This document shows, one piece after another, positions 49,760 to 61,497 of a DNA stretch of 64,000 nucleotides. This stretch comes from Paragordius varius. Lineage: Eukaryota > Nematomorpha. The stretch's first letter is position 1. Each line of letters opens with the position of its first letter. The stretch is from assembly GCA_964247055.1 (NCBI GenBank), contig OZ176056.1:6076001-6140000 (forward strand), in the 5' to 3' direction. The position numbers and the translations under genes were made by a program. The notes beneath the pieces are model-generated. The model searched no databases. It saw nothing but the letters and a program-made list of their open reading frames with translations, and had not been told where the DNA came from.

Positions 49760-52428
49760 CGCCGAAATATGAATCCATTACTCTATTTTTATTTAAACTT
49801 TCGAGTACTTGGCAATGACACACATTTATATTCAAAAATATATCACATTTTTGGGTTAAATCCTAGCTCTATCTCAACATGGTTACCTCAAAAAAAACTC
49901 AAATCCTGCTTAAAAAAAGTTTTATACAATTTTTAGTTTGTTGCCACGAATAAGGTTCTCTATCATCCATCTAAATAGGTTTGTTCTTAAGGTTATTTCC
50001 ATATTTACAAGAATTATGTATTTCTAAAAATTATGCACAAAATCAAATTATTTTTTAAACCAAGTGAATTATTATATTAAAATTTTAATAATTTTTTCAA
50101 TAATAAAACATTTTAATATTATTGTGTCATCTATTAGTAAAACTTAGTTTAGCGCTTTAAAGATGGGAGACTCCATGTGTTTTGAAATGTTGCCCATATA
50201 GTTAATATTTGAGTCGACGTAGTGAATAAAATAACTTCTACTATAAGTTTGATATACCTTCATACATATAGTAAAATTGTTGAGCTGGAGGATTTTAAGA
50301 ATTTATTAAGTTTTAAGAGTTAGATTATATTCAAAAAAAGAATTTCGAAAATTCCAACAAGGACATCCATAATGAAACGGTAGGTTCTGTGGCTCACTTT
50401 AGCTTTACATATAATAAATGTTTTAAGTTTTCATAATTATACTAACATAATGATTAATATACGCTAATAAAAAATGTTAGATGATTATTTAATTGATTTT
50501 CACTCCCATTCTGATTGAGATTAGGAAATATAGGAATATCTTATTGTTTTATATAATTTTCAGTATACCTCCCTCTAGAATATTAAGTAACTTGGCCAAT
50601 TCGATATTAAATATGCGCATTTCATTGAAATATACTAACTGATTCCAAGTTATATCTTAAGAAAATCCCAAAGTTGAAAAGGTACATTAAATTTCGTTAA
50701 AGATGTGCCAAGCAACAAATGCTTATATTAGAATATTATCTTCATATGTGTCAACTAAGTCATATTTTACGGTATTATAAGGCGCACCGCCCTTAAAACT
50801 TTTTTGATGGGGAGCAATGGTCTTAAGCAGTGGTATTCAAAAACTTTAAAAGGTCACTAAAAAATATTTATCTTGTCTCAAGGGCCATGCACCGATATAC
50901 CAGATAAAATTCATAGTTGTTTGACTTTATTTGCAAATAATCATGCAAAAAAAATATACCAAAATATTTAATAAATATTTCAGGGCCACAAAAAATAAGT
51001 TTTAGGGCCGAATGTCCGTGCGCCAATTTGACTACCATTGTCTAAAGCAGCGGTGTCCAATACACCTAGTTTGGCGGGCCGCATTTTTTGATAAAAATAT
51101 TAGATGATTCGAAAAATATATGGACATCTAATATTTTATTAGATTTTATACATAAGATTTTTGTAAAAACTACTTAATAATTTAACAATTTTTTCTATGC
51201 CTACGTAAAGATGTAAAAAAAATTGTTTGAGAAAATGAGTTTTACCTATATGCGCAGTTTAAATTAAGCTTTTTAAAAATCCCAGAGATATGGATTTATT
51301 TCAAGGGCTTTTATAACATGCCATTGACGATAAAAATCAAATATCCAATATTTATACCAATAATTATTATAGTCAAAACTTTTAACACTATTAACTTTTA
51401 TATGTATAAAAATAGATATAGGGTACAGGGTTTATAAATTTTATTGAATTATAAATATTATTGGCTATAAAACATGAATCTTATTATTTGGTTTAAAAGT
51501 TTACACTTTGAAAATTTAATTAATCAACACACTTATTAACCCGATATAATAAATCACAAATTTGTTAAAATATAATCAGACGGATTTTCAGTTAATTTTT
51601 ATTTTAATAAATCATTTTTTGGCTTATTAATATAATTTGTCGGTAAATTGGTGAAGTTTTTTTAATGTGGTATAATCGAAAAGGCATAAAAGGTGAACAA
51701 TTTAATAGGAAAAATGCAATTTTTAAAATAATACAAACTTATATTTTTAAGAAATAAATATTTTAAAATTAATAAATATAAAAACTAACATATGAAACCA
51801 TTATAATTTATTTGCCTGTTGTAGCGATTTTTATCAATGTAAAAATAACGGTGAGAAGGGGGATGAAGTTGACACTTCGATTCAATATTTGGTATCCAAA
51901 TCAGTACATAATTAATTTGTTATTTTTATAAAACTGTCAAAAAACGGTAGTTTTAATTTCTATCCTAATCTAATTAGATAAATAAGCCTATATATCTAAA
52001 AATTAATTTTTTAGACAAGTTGCAAATCAAACGGCTTGACGCAAATATCGTGTTTATTTATAATAAATTAAATCTAATATTTATTTTTCATCAAAAATTG
52101 ATGGAAACAGAAAAGTGGTTTATATGTATTATTAAAATTTACAAATGCGCACATGTCATACTAAATTTATAACTTTTGGGTGTCTTACAAAAATTATTTT
52201 GGATGAATTCTTATACTTCGTTGTTTAAGATTATAGCACGAATTTCACCATAGTCTCATTCCATATTTTTATCTAACTTTAATAGACCTGGGGTATCCAA
52301 CGAGCTCTATTTGAATAGAAAGAACTTTGTTGAAATCTTAAAGATATAAACGGTTGAGAAAATGTTTTACACATGATATGATTAAAGCATGGTATTTTAA
52401 ATTATTGACTTTTTAGTGAATAAAAATA
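49760..52428. other. Intergenic region between PFAS and cyclin H
   Basis: 2.7 kb of AT-rich sequence. It contains two adjacent hAT-like elements near 50828-51100. No other gene, RNA or promoter motif can be supported. Confidence 0.6.
50828..51040. mobile_element. hAT-like MITE, copy C
   Basis: 213 nt. Ends CAGTGGTATTCAAA and TTTGACTACCATTG form an inverted repeat of 14 nt with two mismatches. A second element of the related CAGCGGTGTCCAA type starts at 51048, with GGCGGGCCGCA at about 51075; its far end was not found. Confidence 0.7.
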
Positions 52429-54983
52429 ATGTTTTCTTCCAGTACGCAAAAGAAAAATTGGATATTTGTTAATGATGAATACTTAAATAAGTTAAAAGAA
52501 GAATCTATAGCTAATTACATATCAAAGTATACCGAAAAATCACAAGTAAATTTGCGTTAAATTTTTTGGGGATTCATAGAAAGTTTGGATGATGTATTTT
52601 TAACATTGGAAGAGGAAAAAGAAATTTGCAACGTTTATTTAAAAAGGTTATGGGATTTTTATTTATTATATCATCCTGATATGCCGAGACCCGTTGTGGT
52701 TTATATATAATTTTTAAACTTATCCCATTTAGGAAATCGCAATAAATTATTACAAACGATTTTATCTGGTTACATCTGTTATGGATTATCACCCCAAAGA
52801 AATCTTGTTAACTTGCCTTTTCTTGGCATGCAAAGTCGACGAATTTAATTTAACTCTGGAACAATTTTTGGCTCCCTTGAAAGGCGACCTTAAAAAATTG
52901 GCCCAAGTTATTTTTGTATTTAACCGTAAAAATTTCATTAGAGATAAACGTAAAAAATGAAAAACATTTATAATTATAAAACTTGATTATTTGTAATCAA
53001 ACCTATTGTTTAAGAATTTAAATAAATAATACACACTTCATATAGAAAAAATTAAAATTTAAAAAAATATGGCTCTCTATATATGAAAAGAAAATTCTAT
53101 TTATTTTATCCTTTGTCTTTATTAGGTCATCATTAGTCACGAAATGAAAGTGATTGAACGCTTAAATTTTCAAGTCATTGTACATACACCCTATCGGCCA
53201 TTGGAAGGATTTTTTATCGACATAAAAGTTGCAAGTTATTATAAATAATCGATTTCAGTTAGCGTGTGCTTTACTTTTAGAATTTTTTTTTAACGATTCC
53301 AGACAGATTTAAATTGCAAAATATTAAATATCATATGGCTGTTAAATTTTTTTAACTGTAGAAGTTATAAAAAAAGTATTTTTATATATATATATAAATA
53401 TAATCCAAATCGTATTATTTTTTCATCTTCGTAAAATAAAATGCTAAATTTTTTTTTCATTATTTATTTTGCACAGACCCGTGTACCCTCATTAAAGGAT
53501 GCCGATAAACTTAGAATTGGTGCAAATATATTTCTTGATAATTTAAGCTTTACAAATGCATCCTTCCTATACAGCCCTTCACAAGTAAAACTATTCCTGT
53601 TTAAGTGAATATTTAAATAAAATATTTTTCTTATCATTATATTTTAATTAGTTAATATAGGAGTGTCCAACACCATGCCCTCATAAATATTTTTGCAGTA
53701 TGAAAATTTAAATACCAAATTTTACAAAATCTAAGTATAATTTATTTTTAAAAATTGTCTGAACACGGAACTAACAAAATATAATTTTTCTTAATCATGT
53801 ATTTTGCCGTGCGCCCGTCGAATTTTTCGAAAAATGCTGCCCGCGGGTTTTTGTGCTGGACACAACTGATGTAATAGAAAGTATATGGTATTTTTAGAAG
53901 ATCTTTATTTAAAATTTAAAAATATGAAATAATTACCCGTTTAATTTTTAACCATTTTTTAACAATATTTTTTTAATTTATATTTTATTACAATGTATTC
54001 AGATAGCCTTAGCCTCTCTTGTCGTAAGTTGCCAAAATATAGGGGAATCTCTCACCAGGTAGATTATATATTTTAATCTTTTACAAATGCAAAATTTTGT
54101 CAATTTTATTGCATTATTTTTTATATAAATTTCCAGTTATCTCGATCTCCTTTCAAGTTCGGGTTCTATGGAGGAAAAGGTTATTCTGAAAAATACTATT
54201 CAAAGTATGATTACTATTTTTATCTTTAAATATAATTTTAAGCAATACTTGAGGCCAGCCATATATTGTTCCAAATTGCATTGATGTTTGTCAAAAAATG
54301 GGAATCCTCTATCTCGAATATAACAAAAAAAAATAATTTTATAAATGAAAAATACTTTGCACTTAAAACTTATATCAAAAAATTTTACAAAAAAAATATT
54401 AAAGTTTATTTAATAATATATATTGAACAAAAAAACGCAAAATAACGGAAAATCATTACCCTACTATACTATTAATCGGTTTGGTGTCGCCTGCATTTTA
54501 AATATATTAAGCAATTATCTTATTTGAGCCCAATTTTCGATTGAGCAAATACAACATATTTTTACATTGCGAATTATTTTCACAATTATCCACTCATTAT
54601 TGTATATGTCATTTCTTGAAGTTTTTGCAATATTTAGTATATATATTATAATTATGTTGTCCGCCACATTTTCGCCCTTTTAACTCAATATTATATCTTA
54701 TCTTAAACAAGACAAATTAAAATTTATTAATCAAAATTTTTAACATTTTTATATAGTATATAAAAGTTATTTAATTTTACATATGAAATTTTTCATAGAT
54801 TTAAAATCCATGGCCGAAAAATCGATATATAATGACACTTCACAATTCAAATTGTTGGAAGTAAATCCAAAAATTGCTTTTATCGAACAAAAATTATCTA
54901 AATGTCGAAATCCTGAGAATAATCCATTGACACCTGAATTTGAGAAAAAAATACGGATTGAAATGGGCTTGGAAGATTTTTAA
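52429..54983 (+). CDS. CCNH: Cyclin H, complete, 8 exons
   Basis: Nuclear cyclin that activates CDK7 in the CDK-activating kinase and the TFIIH kinase module. Exons: 52429-52555, 52580-52698, 52733-52906, 53126-53227, 53477-53584, 54003-54058, 54137-54204, 54799-54983; total 939 nt = 312 aa (human about 323). N-terminus MFSSTQKKNWIF matches the family's SSQKRHW start. First cyclin box: KEICNVYLKRLWDF, MPRPVVEIAINYYKRFYL, SVMDYHPKEILLTCLFLACKVDEF (residues about 55-120). Then VIERLNFQVIVHTPYRPLEGFFIDIK, the second fold with LYSPSQIALASL, and a C-terminal helix with FIEQKLSKCRNPENNPLTPEFEKK. Introns grow from 24 and 34 nt at the 5' end to 594 nt. All joins are GT-AG and in frame. It ends in a poly(A) signal at 55103. 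Confidence 0.94.
52556..52579 (+). other. 24-nt intron, cyclin H intron 1
   Basis: GTTAAA...TTCATAG. A more upstream GTAAAT donor gives the wrong phase; this one joins KSQVNL to QSLDDVFLTLEEEKEI in frame. Cyclin H intron 2 (52699-52732) is 34 nt. Confidence 0.85.
53658..53868. mobile_element. hAT-like nonautonomous element in cyclin H intron 5
   Basis: 211 nt, TAGGAGTGTCCAACACCATGCCC to TTTTGTGCTGGACACAACTG with CCCGCGGG near the right end. GTGTCCA/TGGACAC is the recurrent hAT-MITE terminus. Confidence 0.65.
54205..54798 (+). other. Cyclin H intron 7
   Basis: 594 nt of AT-rich sequence, nothing recognised. Intron 5 (53585-54002) is mostly the hAT-like element. Confidence 0.8.
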
Positions 54984-55102
54984 TCAAAAACGCTATTTGA
55001 TGTTTTAAAAATATTTTGATAAATGTACAACTCATCTTTAAAGTATATTATCAAATATCAAAAATCCCACAGCTGTGTCAAACATATCATTTTGCAAAAA
55101 AT

Positions 55103-55108
55103 AATAAA
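55103..55108 (+). promoter_or_regulatory. Poly(A) signal AATAAA of cyclin H
   Basis: 120 nt after the stop codon; the best hexamer in the 3' flank. Confidence 0.5.
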
Positions 55109-55109
55109 T

Positions 55110-55378
55110 GTTACAAATGGTTGCATTATTTATTTTAATAGAAATACAAATTAATTATTGTTTATTGCATTTTGAGGTATCATTTCTCGCTAAAGCGATA
55201 ATTTTTCACCTTAATAATATCAATTGAACCAAATAAAAATATTCCTTCTAAGGCCTTTAGGGTGCATTTTATAAATATGTTATTGGTAAAAAAAATCCTT
55301 TCAAACTCTAGCAAGTTTTCTGTAATAATCCAATTTTAGAAAACACTGTTTGTTTTGATGATAAAAAATTTCTACCTA

Positions 55379-55421
<43 letters not shown>

Positions 55422-55979
55422 TATATATATGAATGATGATTTAAAAATTTCCAGCTAATTAAATTTCACTGTAAAAAATATGGGTTAGAAACACGCAGGC
55501 AAATTGTAAATGTATCAGGTTTTCACAGTAATTTGGTTTTAGACATGAGGAGTCAATTAAGAAACATATTTTGACTTTTGTGTTATTTGTTCCTATCGAA
55601 TTGTAATTTAGCGAATATTAAGTTATATCATTTTTGTCGAAAATGACTCACAAAAAATTAAAATATTTATATTTATAAAAATGGAAAGTGGTGATCTGTT
55701 TCCTGAAAACCGTTACCCTTTAAATCCAAATGTCAAAAAATATAATCATTAATGAATGCTCCGACAATATTTTCGCCCTTTTTTGTATTAGGCCCCGATT
55801 CGGGCCCACCCCGTGTAAAAAAACGGGTTTTTTTGAAAACACGGGTCCACAAAAATGGTGTTGAGACAATTTTCTGGAAAACGTGTTGGACCATTCGATT
55901 TCAAATATGAATTTTTTACTTGTTTTTTGCGCATAGTCTGCTCGCTTTTATAATTTCTCTTTTTACCCGTTTCCTTACT
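55110..55979. other. Intergenic sequence before the satellite
   Basis: AT-rich, with a long (TA)n run at about 55381-55430. No gene. At 55795-55860 there is a locally GC-rich segment (ACCCCGTG, AAACGGG, ACACGGGTCC) of unknown nature. Confidence 0.5.
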
Positions 55980-56392
55980 AAAATGCCATCTTTTTCAAAA
56001 AAAACCATGTTACAAAAAATAATTTTTTGAATCGATTTTTCGCCCTAGGTATGAGACTGTAAAGATTCAATGAAGATTCCTGGTATTCCCTGTTAAAAGG
56101 CAAAAATTGGACTGGAGCGTTTCTTTTATATTTCTGCCGAGTAATCAGATACCTGCTAAAAACTGGCCTGTCATATCGAAATAACGTGCCTTTGGGGCTA
56201 AATTTCAGAAAACCTATCAGGCCATATAAGTTCAACAGCTGCTTAAAATATTACCCTAACAACAAAAATTTAGGTCGTGCTGTTTTTTAAAATTAGTTGT
56301 TAATTAGGCCCTTCACGCCCTGAAAAATGCGCCACATAGAATGTTTTTTTAGTTTTGAGGAAATTTTTCTAAAAACTAATGGGAGCCTATAA
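55980..56392. repeat. Degenerate satellite, left part
   Basis: One monomer and part of another of the same sequence found at 60105-61195: shared blocks include CATATCGAAAT, AGGCCATATAAGTTCA-CAGCTGCTTAAAATATTACCC, AAAAATTTAGGTC and TTAGGCCCTTCACGCCCTGAAAAATGCGCC. The array is split here by the transposon at 56393-60104. Confidence 0.75.
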
Positions 56393-57097
56393 CACTGTGA
56401 CACAACTTTTTCTGGACTCGATTTTCTAAATATTTTCAGATTCCTTATAGTATTGTGATCAGATTTGCGTAAAAAATTTTTTTACTTTCCCAGCTCGTTT
56501 TCGAGATATGGGACTTTTTCCATATTTGGAAATATCCAAAATTTTCTTGTTTGTAAATATTTTTCGCTATGTAAACGAATAATATGTGGCTTACATAAGT
56601 ATTTTTACAAGAAATTACCAAATTATCTTCAAAATAAAAAAAAAATTTACTTAAAATATCCAATACTTTTTGTTTTAGGGGGCAAAAACCCTCAAAAATT
56701 GGGTAACTTAACATTTTTTCACACAAATATTTTTTATCAATTTATTAAATCAAAACAAACTTTATTATATGTTCTTGGATGTTAATAATGTTTGTTTAAA
56801 TATAAATATCACTTTGTAATAGCTTTGTGGACTTTTATTTTTAAAAATAAATTTAATTTTTACAGCTTTTTTGTTGCTTTTTTTATGTAAAAAATAATTT
56901 AATTTAGTCAGCTGTAAATACTAATTTCATTTTTTCATCTGAAATTTTTAAATTTTGACCATATATGGTGGCATATATGTTGATTCGTTTGCTTCATTTT
57001 TAAATATTTTAAAATAATATAAAATGGACAATGATTCTTATATAAATTTGTGATTGAATTCTGAATCGGAAAAATCGTCTGCCTTTTAGATAAGAAC
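56393..57097 (+). repeat. Left terminal inverted repeat of the transposon
   Basis: About 705 nt, the reverse complement of about 59391-60104. Open frames on both strands here (56445-56785, 56935-57123) are inverted-repeat artefacts. It probably also contains the transposase promoter. Confidence 0.85.
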
Positions 57098-57131
57098 TGA
57101 TCTTCCCGTACCTTCATCTCCAACCATTCAT

Positions 57132-58539
57132 ATGGATTTATTTGATATGATGGATGATACTGATTTGGAGTTTTATCAGCAAGATATAAATGATACTAAT
57201 AAATTAAGTGGCACTGAGGTGATATCCCTAATCAAAAAGTTGCATCTCTCAAAACGGTATTTTTAGAAAAAATAATAGATTTGCGCATTTTATAATTTAT
57301 TTTAATTTTCTTAAGCTGAAATGCGTTAAATATATAAGTTAAATTTTGTATTTATCTTTGAATACGCTAAACATTTTTTTAATATATTATTATATTAGGT
57401 TGTCCGAACTTATGGTGAGGACTCTTAATCGAAAGAATTTAACTGACATTAATATAACCAGTTTTCAGAATAGAGGAATAAATTTCCGAAAATATTTTTC
57501 CGAAAACAGTTATTTATCATGGTGCCATGATATAATTGGCTTAATGCAGGAAATGATTCATCACAATGGGTATTATTTCTAGACGCTTCTCAGGTATATA
57601 ATATTTTACATCTTTAGGAAAGTTTGAAGGCATTTTTATTGGACCGTGCCGGAGAGCACAGGCCAATATTAATAGCATTCAGCCGAGTTTATAGGGAAAC
57701 CTATGATAATTTTGAAAATATTTTGCAACTCCTCCGATACAACTTCCATTATTGGCATGTAACAGGGGATTATGAAGTTTCTAAAATTCTAATATTTTTA
57801 TAGGTCATGGGACTGCTTTACGGAATACAGAAAGTATTTCCTAAATTCTTTTGTCCTTTGTGTAAATACTCGCGGGACACCGATAACCATTACACAAAAA
57901 AAAATTGGCCCGCCAGAACTTATGAAGTTGGGCCCAAGAATCAGACTAATTCTCCATTAATATCAGCTAACAAATTTGTTTTGCCGCCATTGCACACACT
58001 CCTTGGATTGGCCAAAACATTTTTGTGCAGTCTCGATAAAAATGGCGAAGCTTGGGCCCATTACTTCAGGAAGTTCAGGATGACGCCTGCCAAAATTAAC
58101 GCCGCAGTTTTGGTAGGGCCGCTGGTATTATACTTTTAATAGGTTACGAATCTTTTCAATGATGTTATGTTTGAATCTAAAATGCAACCCAAAGAAAAAG
58201 CGGCATGGATTGCATTGCGAACTTTTTCTCAAAATTTTTTGGGAAATACAAAAAATAAGAACCATCTGGAATTAGGCAATCGTTTAATCGATTCTTTCAA
58301 TAGGATGGGTATGTATGTTATAATACATTTGTTTTTTAAACATTTATATTAATTTTTATCCTATAGGATGCCGCATGAGTCTAAAGCTCCATATGGTGGA
58401 TTCCAATCTACATTTTTTTCCAAAAGACTCAATTAGTGACCAAAGAGGAGAAAAGGGTCACCAGCTTTTGAAACCCTTCGAAAAAACCTATCGAAACAAT
58501 ATAAATTTAATTTGCGATTATATATATATGAATAAATAA
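57132..58539 (+). pseudogene. Transposon-encoded transposase-like protein, 6 exons, one frame break
   Basis: Exons: 57132-57256, 57399-57593, 57618-57776, 57804-58124, 58143-58308, 58367-58539. Segments follow a protein family common as uncharacterised, transposon-linked proteins in arthropod and cnidarian genomes: INFRKYFSENSYLSWCHDI-GLM, QWVLFLDASQ-ESLKAFLLDR, HVTGDYE-VMGLLYGIQK, FFCPLCKYSRDTDNHYTKKNWPAR, VLPPLHTLLGLAKTFL, PKEKAAW and NFLGN, CRMSLKLHMVDSNLHFFP and ISDQRGEKGHQ. CPLC and a C-terminal H-x-H-like end suggest metal binding. Introns 57594-57617, 57777-57803 and 58125-58142 are 24, 27 and 18 nt. The frame changes near 57565, between GLMQEM and QWVLF, so this copy is probably inactive. 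It is a plain DNA-transposon gene, not a host gene. Confidence 0.72.
58125..58142 (+). other. Candidate 18-nt intron in the transposase
   Basis: GTATTA...TAATAG: contains two in-frame stop codons; removing it joins VGPL to VTNLFNDVMFESK, exactly following the family pattern VGPQI--L--D--F-SK. Its length is a multiple of three, so a small insertion in a dead gene is the alternative. Confidence 0.55.
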
Positions 58540-58844
58540 ATTATTATTTTATTTTTTCTACACCTAATTTACTTTATTATTCTAGATTAGATTATCCGTG
58601 TCTTAAAATCTTTTGACCAAAATATATTCTAAATATTCACTCTAATAACTGATTATAATTAGGATTTGCATATAGTTCAATATAATATGATGAAATTATT
58701 TATTAATGGTATATTTTATTAGGCATATTCTTCAATTTTCTCTGCACAGTCGTCCATATTGAAAGCTAATCTATTAGCTGATGTGATATACAAATTGTTG
58801 CGATTGGGTACTTTGTCATGATAATATAACTACCTATTAATAAA

Positions 58845-59030
58845 ATACTTTTATGTGGCAGACGCCAAAATTGAATTGGTAAATAATTTTAAATACTTGG
58901 GCGATGTCATACATTGTCTAGGTGGAATAAACAAATCAGTTAAATATAGATCCCAACAGGTTGGGGTAAAATATCATTAACTTAAATTTATGCTTAAACA
59001 TATATCAGCAAAAAACAAAGGTTGATTAGA
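58845..59030 (+). mobile_element. LINE fragment nested in the transposon
   Basis: FKYLGDVIHCLGGINKSVKYR, then VGVKYH and KHISAKNKG, matching the segment downstream of the YADD motif in the LINE at 21680-23010. Short and broken. Confidence 0.75.
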
Positions 59031-59390
59031 GTTGTTTATAAGCGACAATAGTTTAAATTAAATGAATTAACGACAAAAAATAATTTAACTGAAGAGACGA
59101 TAACCCAAATAAAATTTTTAAGAATATATGGTTAAAATTATTAAAAATATAATTTGGTATATGAGGGTGCTTTCCTTTGATTTCCCTGTGGCATACCTGT
59201 TCCCTAAACAACTGAAATTTTATGGGTGATTAAACTTTTTTAAAAAGAATTCATTTCCGAGTATCGTAAAACTTCATAAGGGTAATAAGCTTCTTTAGAT
59301 TGCACTCTTGACAAAGAGGGAATCATCCATATCCCTAAAGTATATATATATATATATATAATGTATTTGATGGTATCAAGGTGTTTTCTT

Positions 59391-60104
59391 CTCTTATCTA
59401 AAAGGCAGACGATTTTTCCGATTCAGAATTTAATCACAAATTTATATAAGAAGCATTGTCCATTTTATATTATTTTAAAATATTTAAAAATGAAGCAAAC
59501 GAATCAACATATATGCCACCATATATGGTCAAAATTTAAAAATTTCAGATGAAGAAATGAAATTAGTATTTACAGCTGACTAAATTAAATTATTTTTTAC
59601 ATAAAAAAAGCAACAAAAAAGCTGTAAAAATTAAATTTATTTTTAAAAATAAAAGTCCACAAAGCTATTACAAAGTGATATTTATATTTAAACAAACATT
59701 ATTAACATCCAAGAACACATAATAAAGTTTGTTTTGATTTAATAAATTGATAAAAAATATTTGTGTGAAAAAATGTTAAGTTACCCAATTTTTGAGGGTT
59801 TTTGCCCCCTAAAACAAAAAGTATTGGATATTTTAAGTAAATTTTTTTTTTATTTTGAAGATAAATTGGTAATTTCTTGTAAAAATACTTATGTAAGCCA
59901 CATATTATTCGTTACATAGCGAAAAATATTTACAAACAAGAAAATTTTGGATATGTCCAAATATGGAAAAAGTCCTATATCTCGAAAACGAGCCGGGAAA
60001 GTAAAAAAAATTTTTACGCAAATCTGATCACAATACTATAAGAAATCAGAAAATATTAAGAAAATCGAGTCCAGAAAATTGACCCCATATTTTGTTGCAC
60101 AGTG
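59391..60104 (-). repeat. Right terminal inverted repeat of the transposon
   Basis: About 714 nt, ends CACAGTG then TAATC. The inner limit is near GGTGTTTTC at about 59380. Confidence 0.85.
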
Positions 60105-61195
60105 TAATCAAACATTCCAGTTATTCTCCGTAAAAAGGCAAAAATTTTAATCAAGCGCTATCAGCCTCGGGGTAGGGAGCTACCCGCCTAAAATAGCGCC
60201 ACCATATCGAAATTGCGTTGTTTAGGAGCTAATTTTCAGAAAATATATCAGGCCATGTGAGTTCAGCAGCTGCTTAAAAAATTACCCGTAACAAGGCAAA
60301 AATTTAGGTCGAGCGGTTTAGCGGTTAAATAGGCCCTTTACGCCCTAAAAATGCGCTATCATTGAACTAATATTTAGGTTTAAAGCCATTCAAACACTAT
60401 TAAGAACATATGAAATGAATGATTATTCAGGGTATTCCCCTTATATAGAAAAAATGTTTTATCGAACCTCTTTTTTGTATTGTGGATAGGAGGCTACCCG
60501 CGTAAAACTTCGTTACCATATCGATACAGCAGTTTGGAGCTAAAGAAAACCTATGGGACTATCTCTTAAAAAACAAATATTTGTATAGGGGGTTATTTTA
60601 ATGAGTGGCTAAGTAAAGTTTTAAGCCCAGAATTATGCGCCGCCACACAATTTTTAGTTTTATGGCAATATTCCCAAAAACTTATAGGAACATATGAAAT
60701 CCATAATAATTACAGATATTCCCCAAATAAAGGCAAAATTTTGCCTAACACTTTTTTATACTTGCTCCTGGGAAGGAGCTACCCTCCAAAAACTGTGCCA
60801 CTATATATAACTTGCGTTGTTGTGGAGCTAATTTACAAAATTTATGAAGCTATATATGCTCATTAAATGCTTGAAATACCCGTAACTAGGTAAAAATTAA
60901 GGTCAGGCTTTTTTATTAGCCGTTAATTTGAGGCCTAATCCCCTAAAAATACGCCATCCTATAACGATTAATTAGTGTTGAGGTATTTTGCCGAATAACC
61001 TATGAGACGATGGTATCAAAGATGATTCCAAATATTTCCCTATAAAGGCAAGGAATTAACTCAGCGTTTTTATAGGTCTATGGGTAGGAGTCTGCCGGTT
61101 TAAAACGGAGACGGCTTACCAAAATGGCGTGGTTTTGATAATTTTATAAAAACTTAAGAAGCCATACGAGTTCAGTTAAACACAATTCTGGGGAA
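60105..61195. repeat. Degenerate satellite, right part, unit near 305 nt
   Basis: About 3.5 diverged monomers. The anchor TTGCGTTGTT-GGAGCTAA recurs near 60203, 60520, 60811 and 61120 (spacings about 317, 291 and 309). Each unit also has GGTAGGAG-TACCCGCC-AAA, ACCATATCGA, GTAAC-AGG-AAAAATT and TTCCC-ATAAAGGCAAAA. Relatively G+C rich for the window. No coding capacity. Confidence 0.75.
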
Positions 61196-61206
61196 CTTGT
61201 ATAATA

Positions 61207-61497
61207 TACCATTTACAATTCGAATTCACCCTTGAACAATTTAAAATCACCCTCGAACAATTTATTCACCCTTGTACAATTTAAATTTACTCTAAAGATA
61301 AATTACGTGTTTTTGGGTTAATATACCTCATCATTAATAAGAAATTTATGGCATAAATTATTATTTTTTTAGCATTATATTAATTTTAAACGAAAGTTTA
61401 TTTTTCAAAAATATATAAATATAGAGAATTATTAATAAAACACATAATTTATTTTATGGGGATTCGAATTCTTTAAGGGTGAATTCGAACTGTAGAT
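61207..61497. mobile_element. TACCATTTAC MITE next to the satellite
   Basis: About 290 nt. The left end TACCATTTACAATTCGAATTCACCC with four subrepeats is clear; the right end (GGGTGAATTCGAACTGTAGATATA) has decayed. Confidence 0.8.

Larger units (their letters stand above)
56393..60104 (+). mobile_element. DNA transposon with about 705-715-nt terminal inverted repeats and a spliced transposase
   Basis: 3712 nt. The left inverted repeat (56393-about 57097) and right one (about 59391-60104) are near-identical by eye and begin CACTGTG. TAA flanks both ends (56390-56392 and 60105-60107), suggesting a 3-nt target duplication. The interior encodes a transposase-like protein (57132-58539, plus strand). 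A LINE fragment lies inside at about 58845-59030. The element interrupts a satellite monomer, which proves insertion. I cannot name the superfamily with certainty; a TAA target would fit PIF/Harbinger, but the protein does not obviously belong there. Confidence 0.85.

Noticed and set aside
55795-55860. GC-rich segment as a promoter or RNA gene
   Set aside because: No recognisable RNA structure or motif; probably part of an old repeat.
56445-57123. Several open frames on both strands, also seen at 59361-59552
   Set aside because: They lie in the transposon's terminal inverted repeats, which explains the matching peptides in both places.
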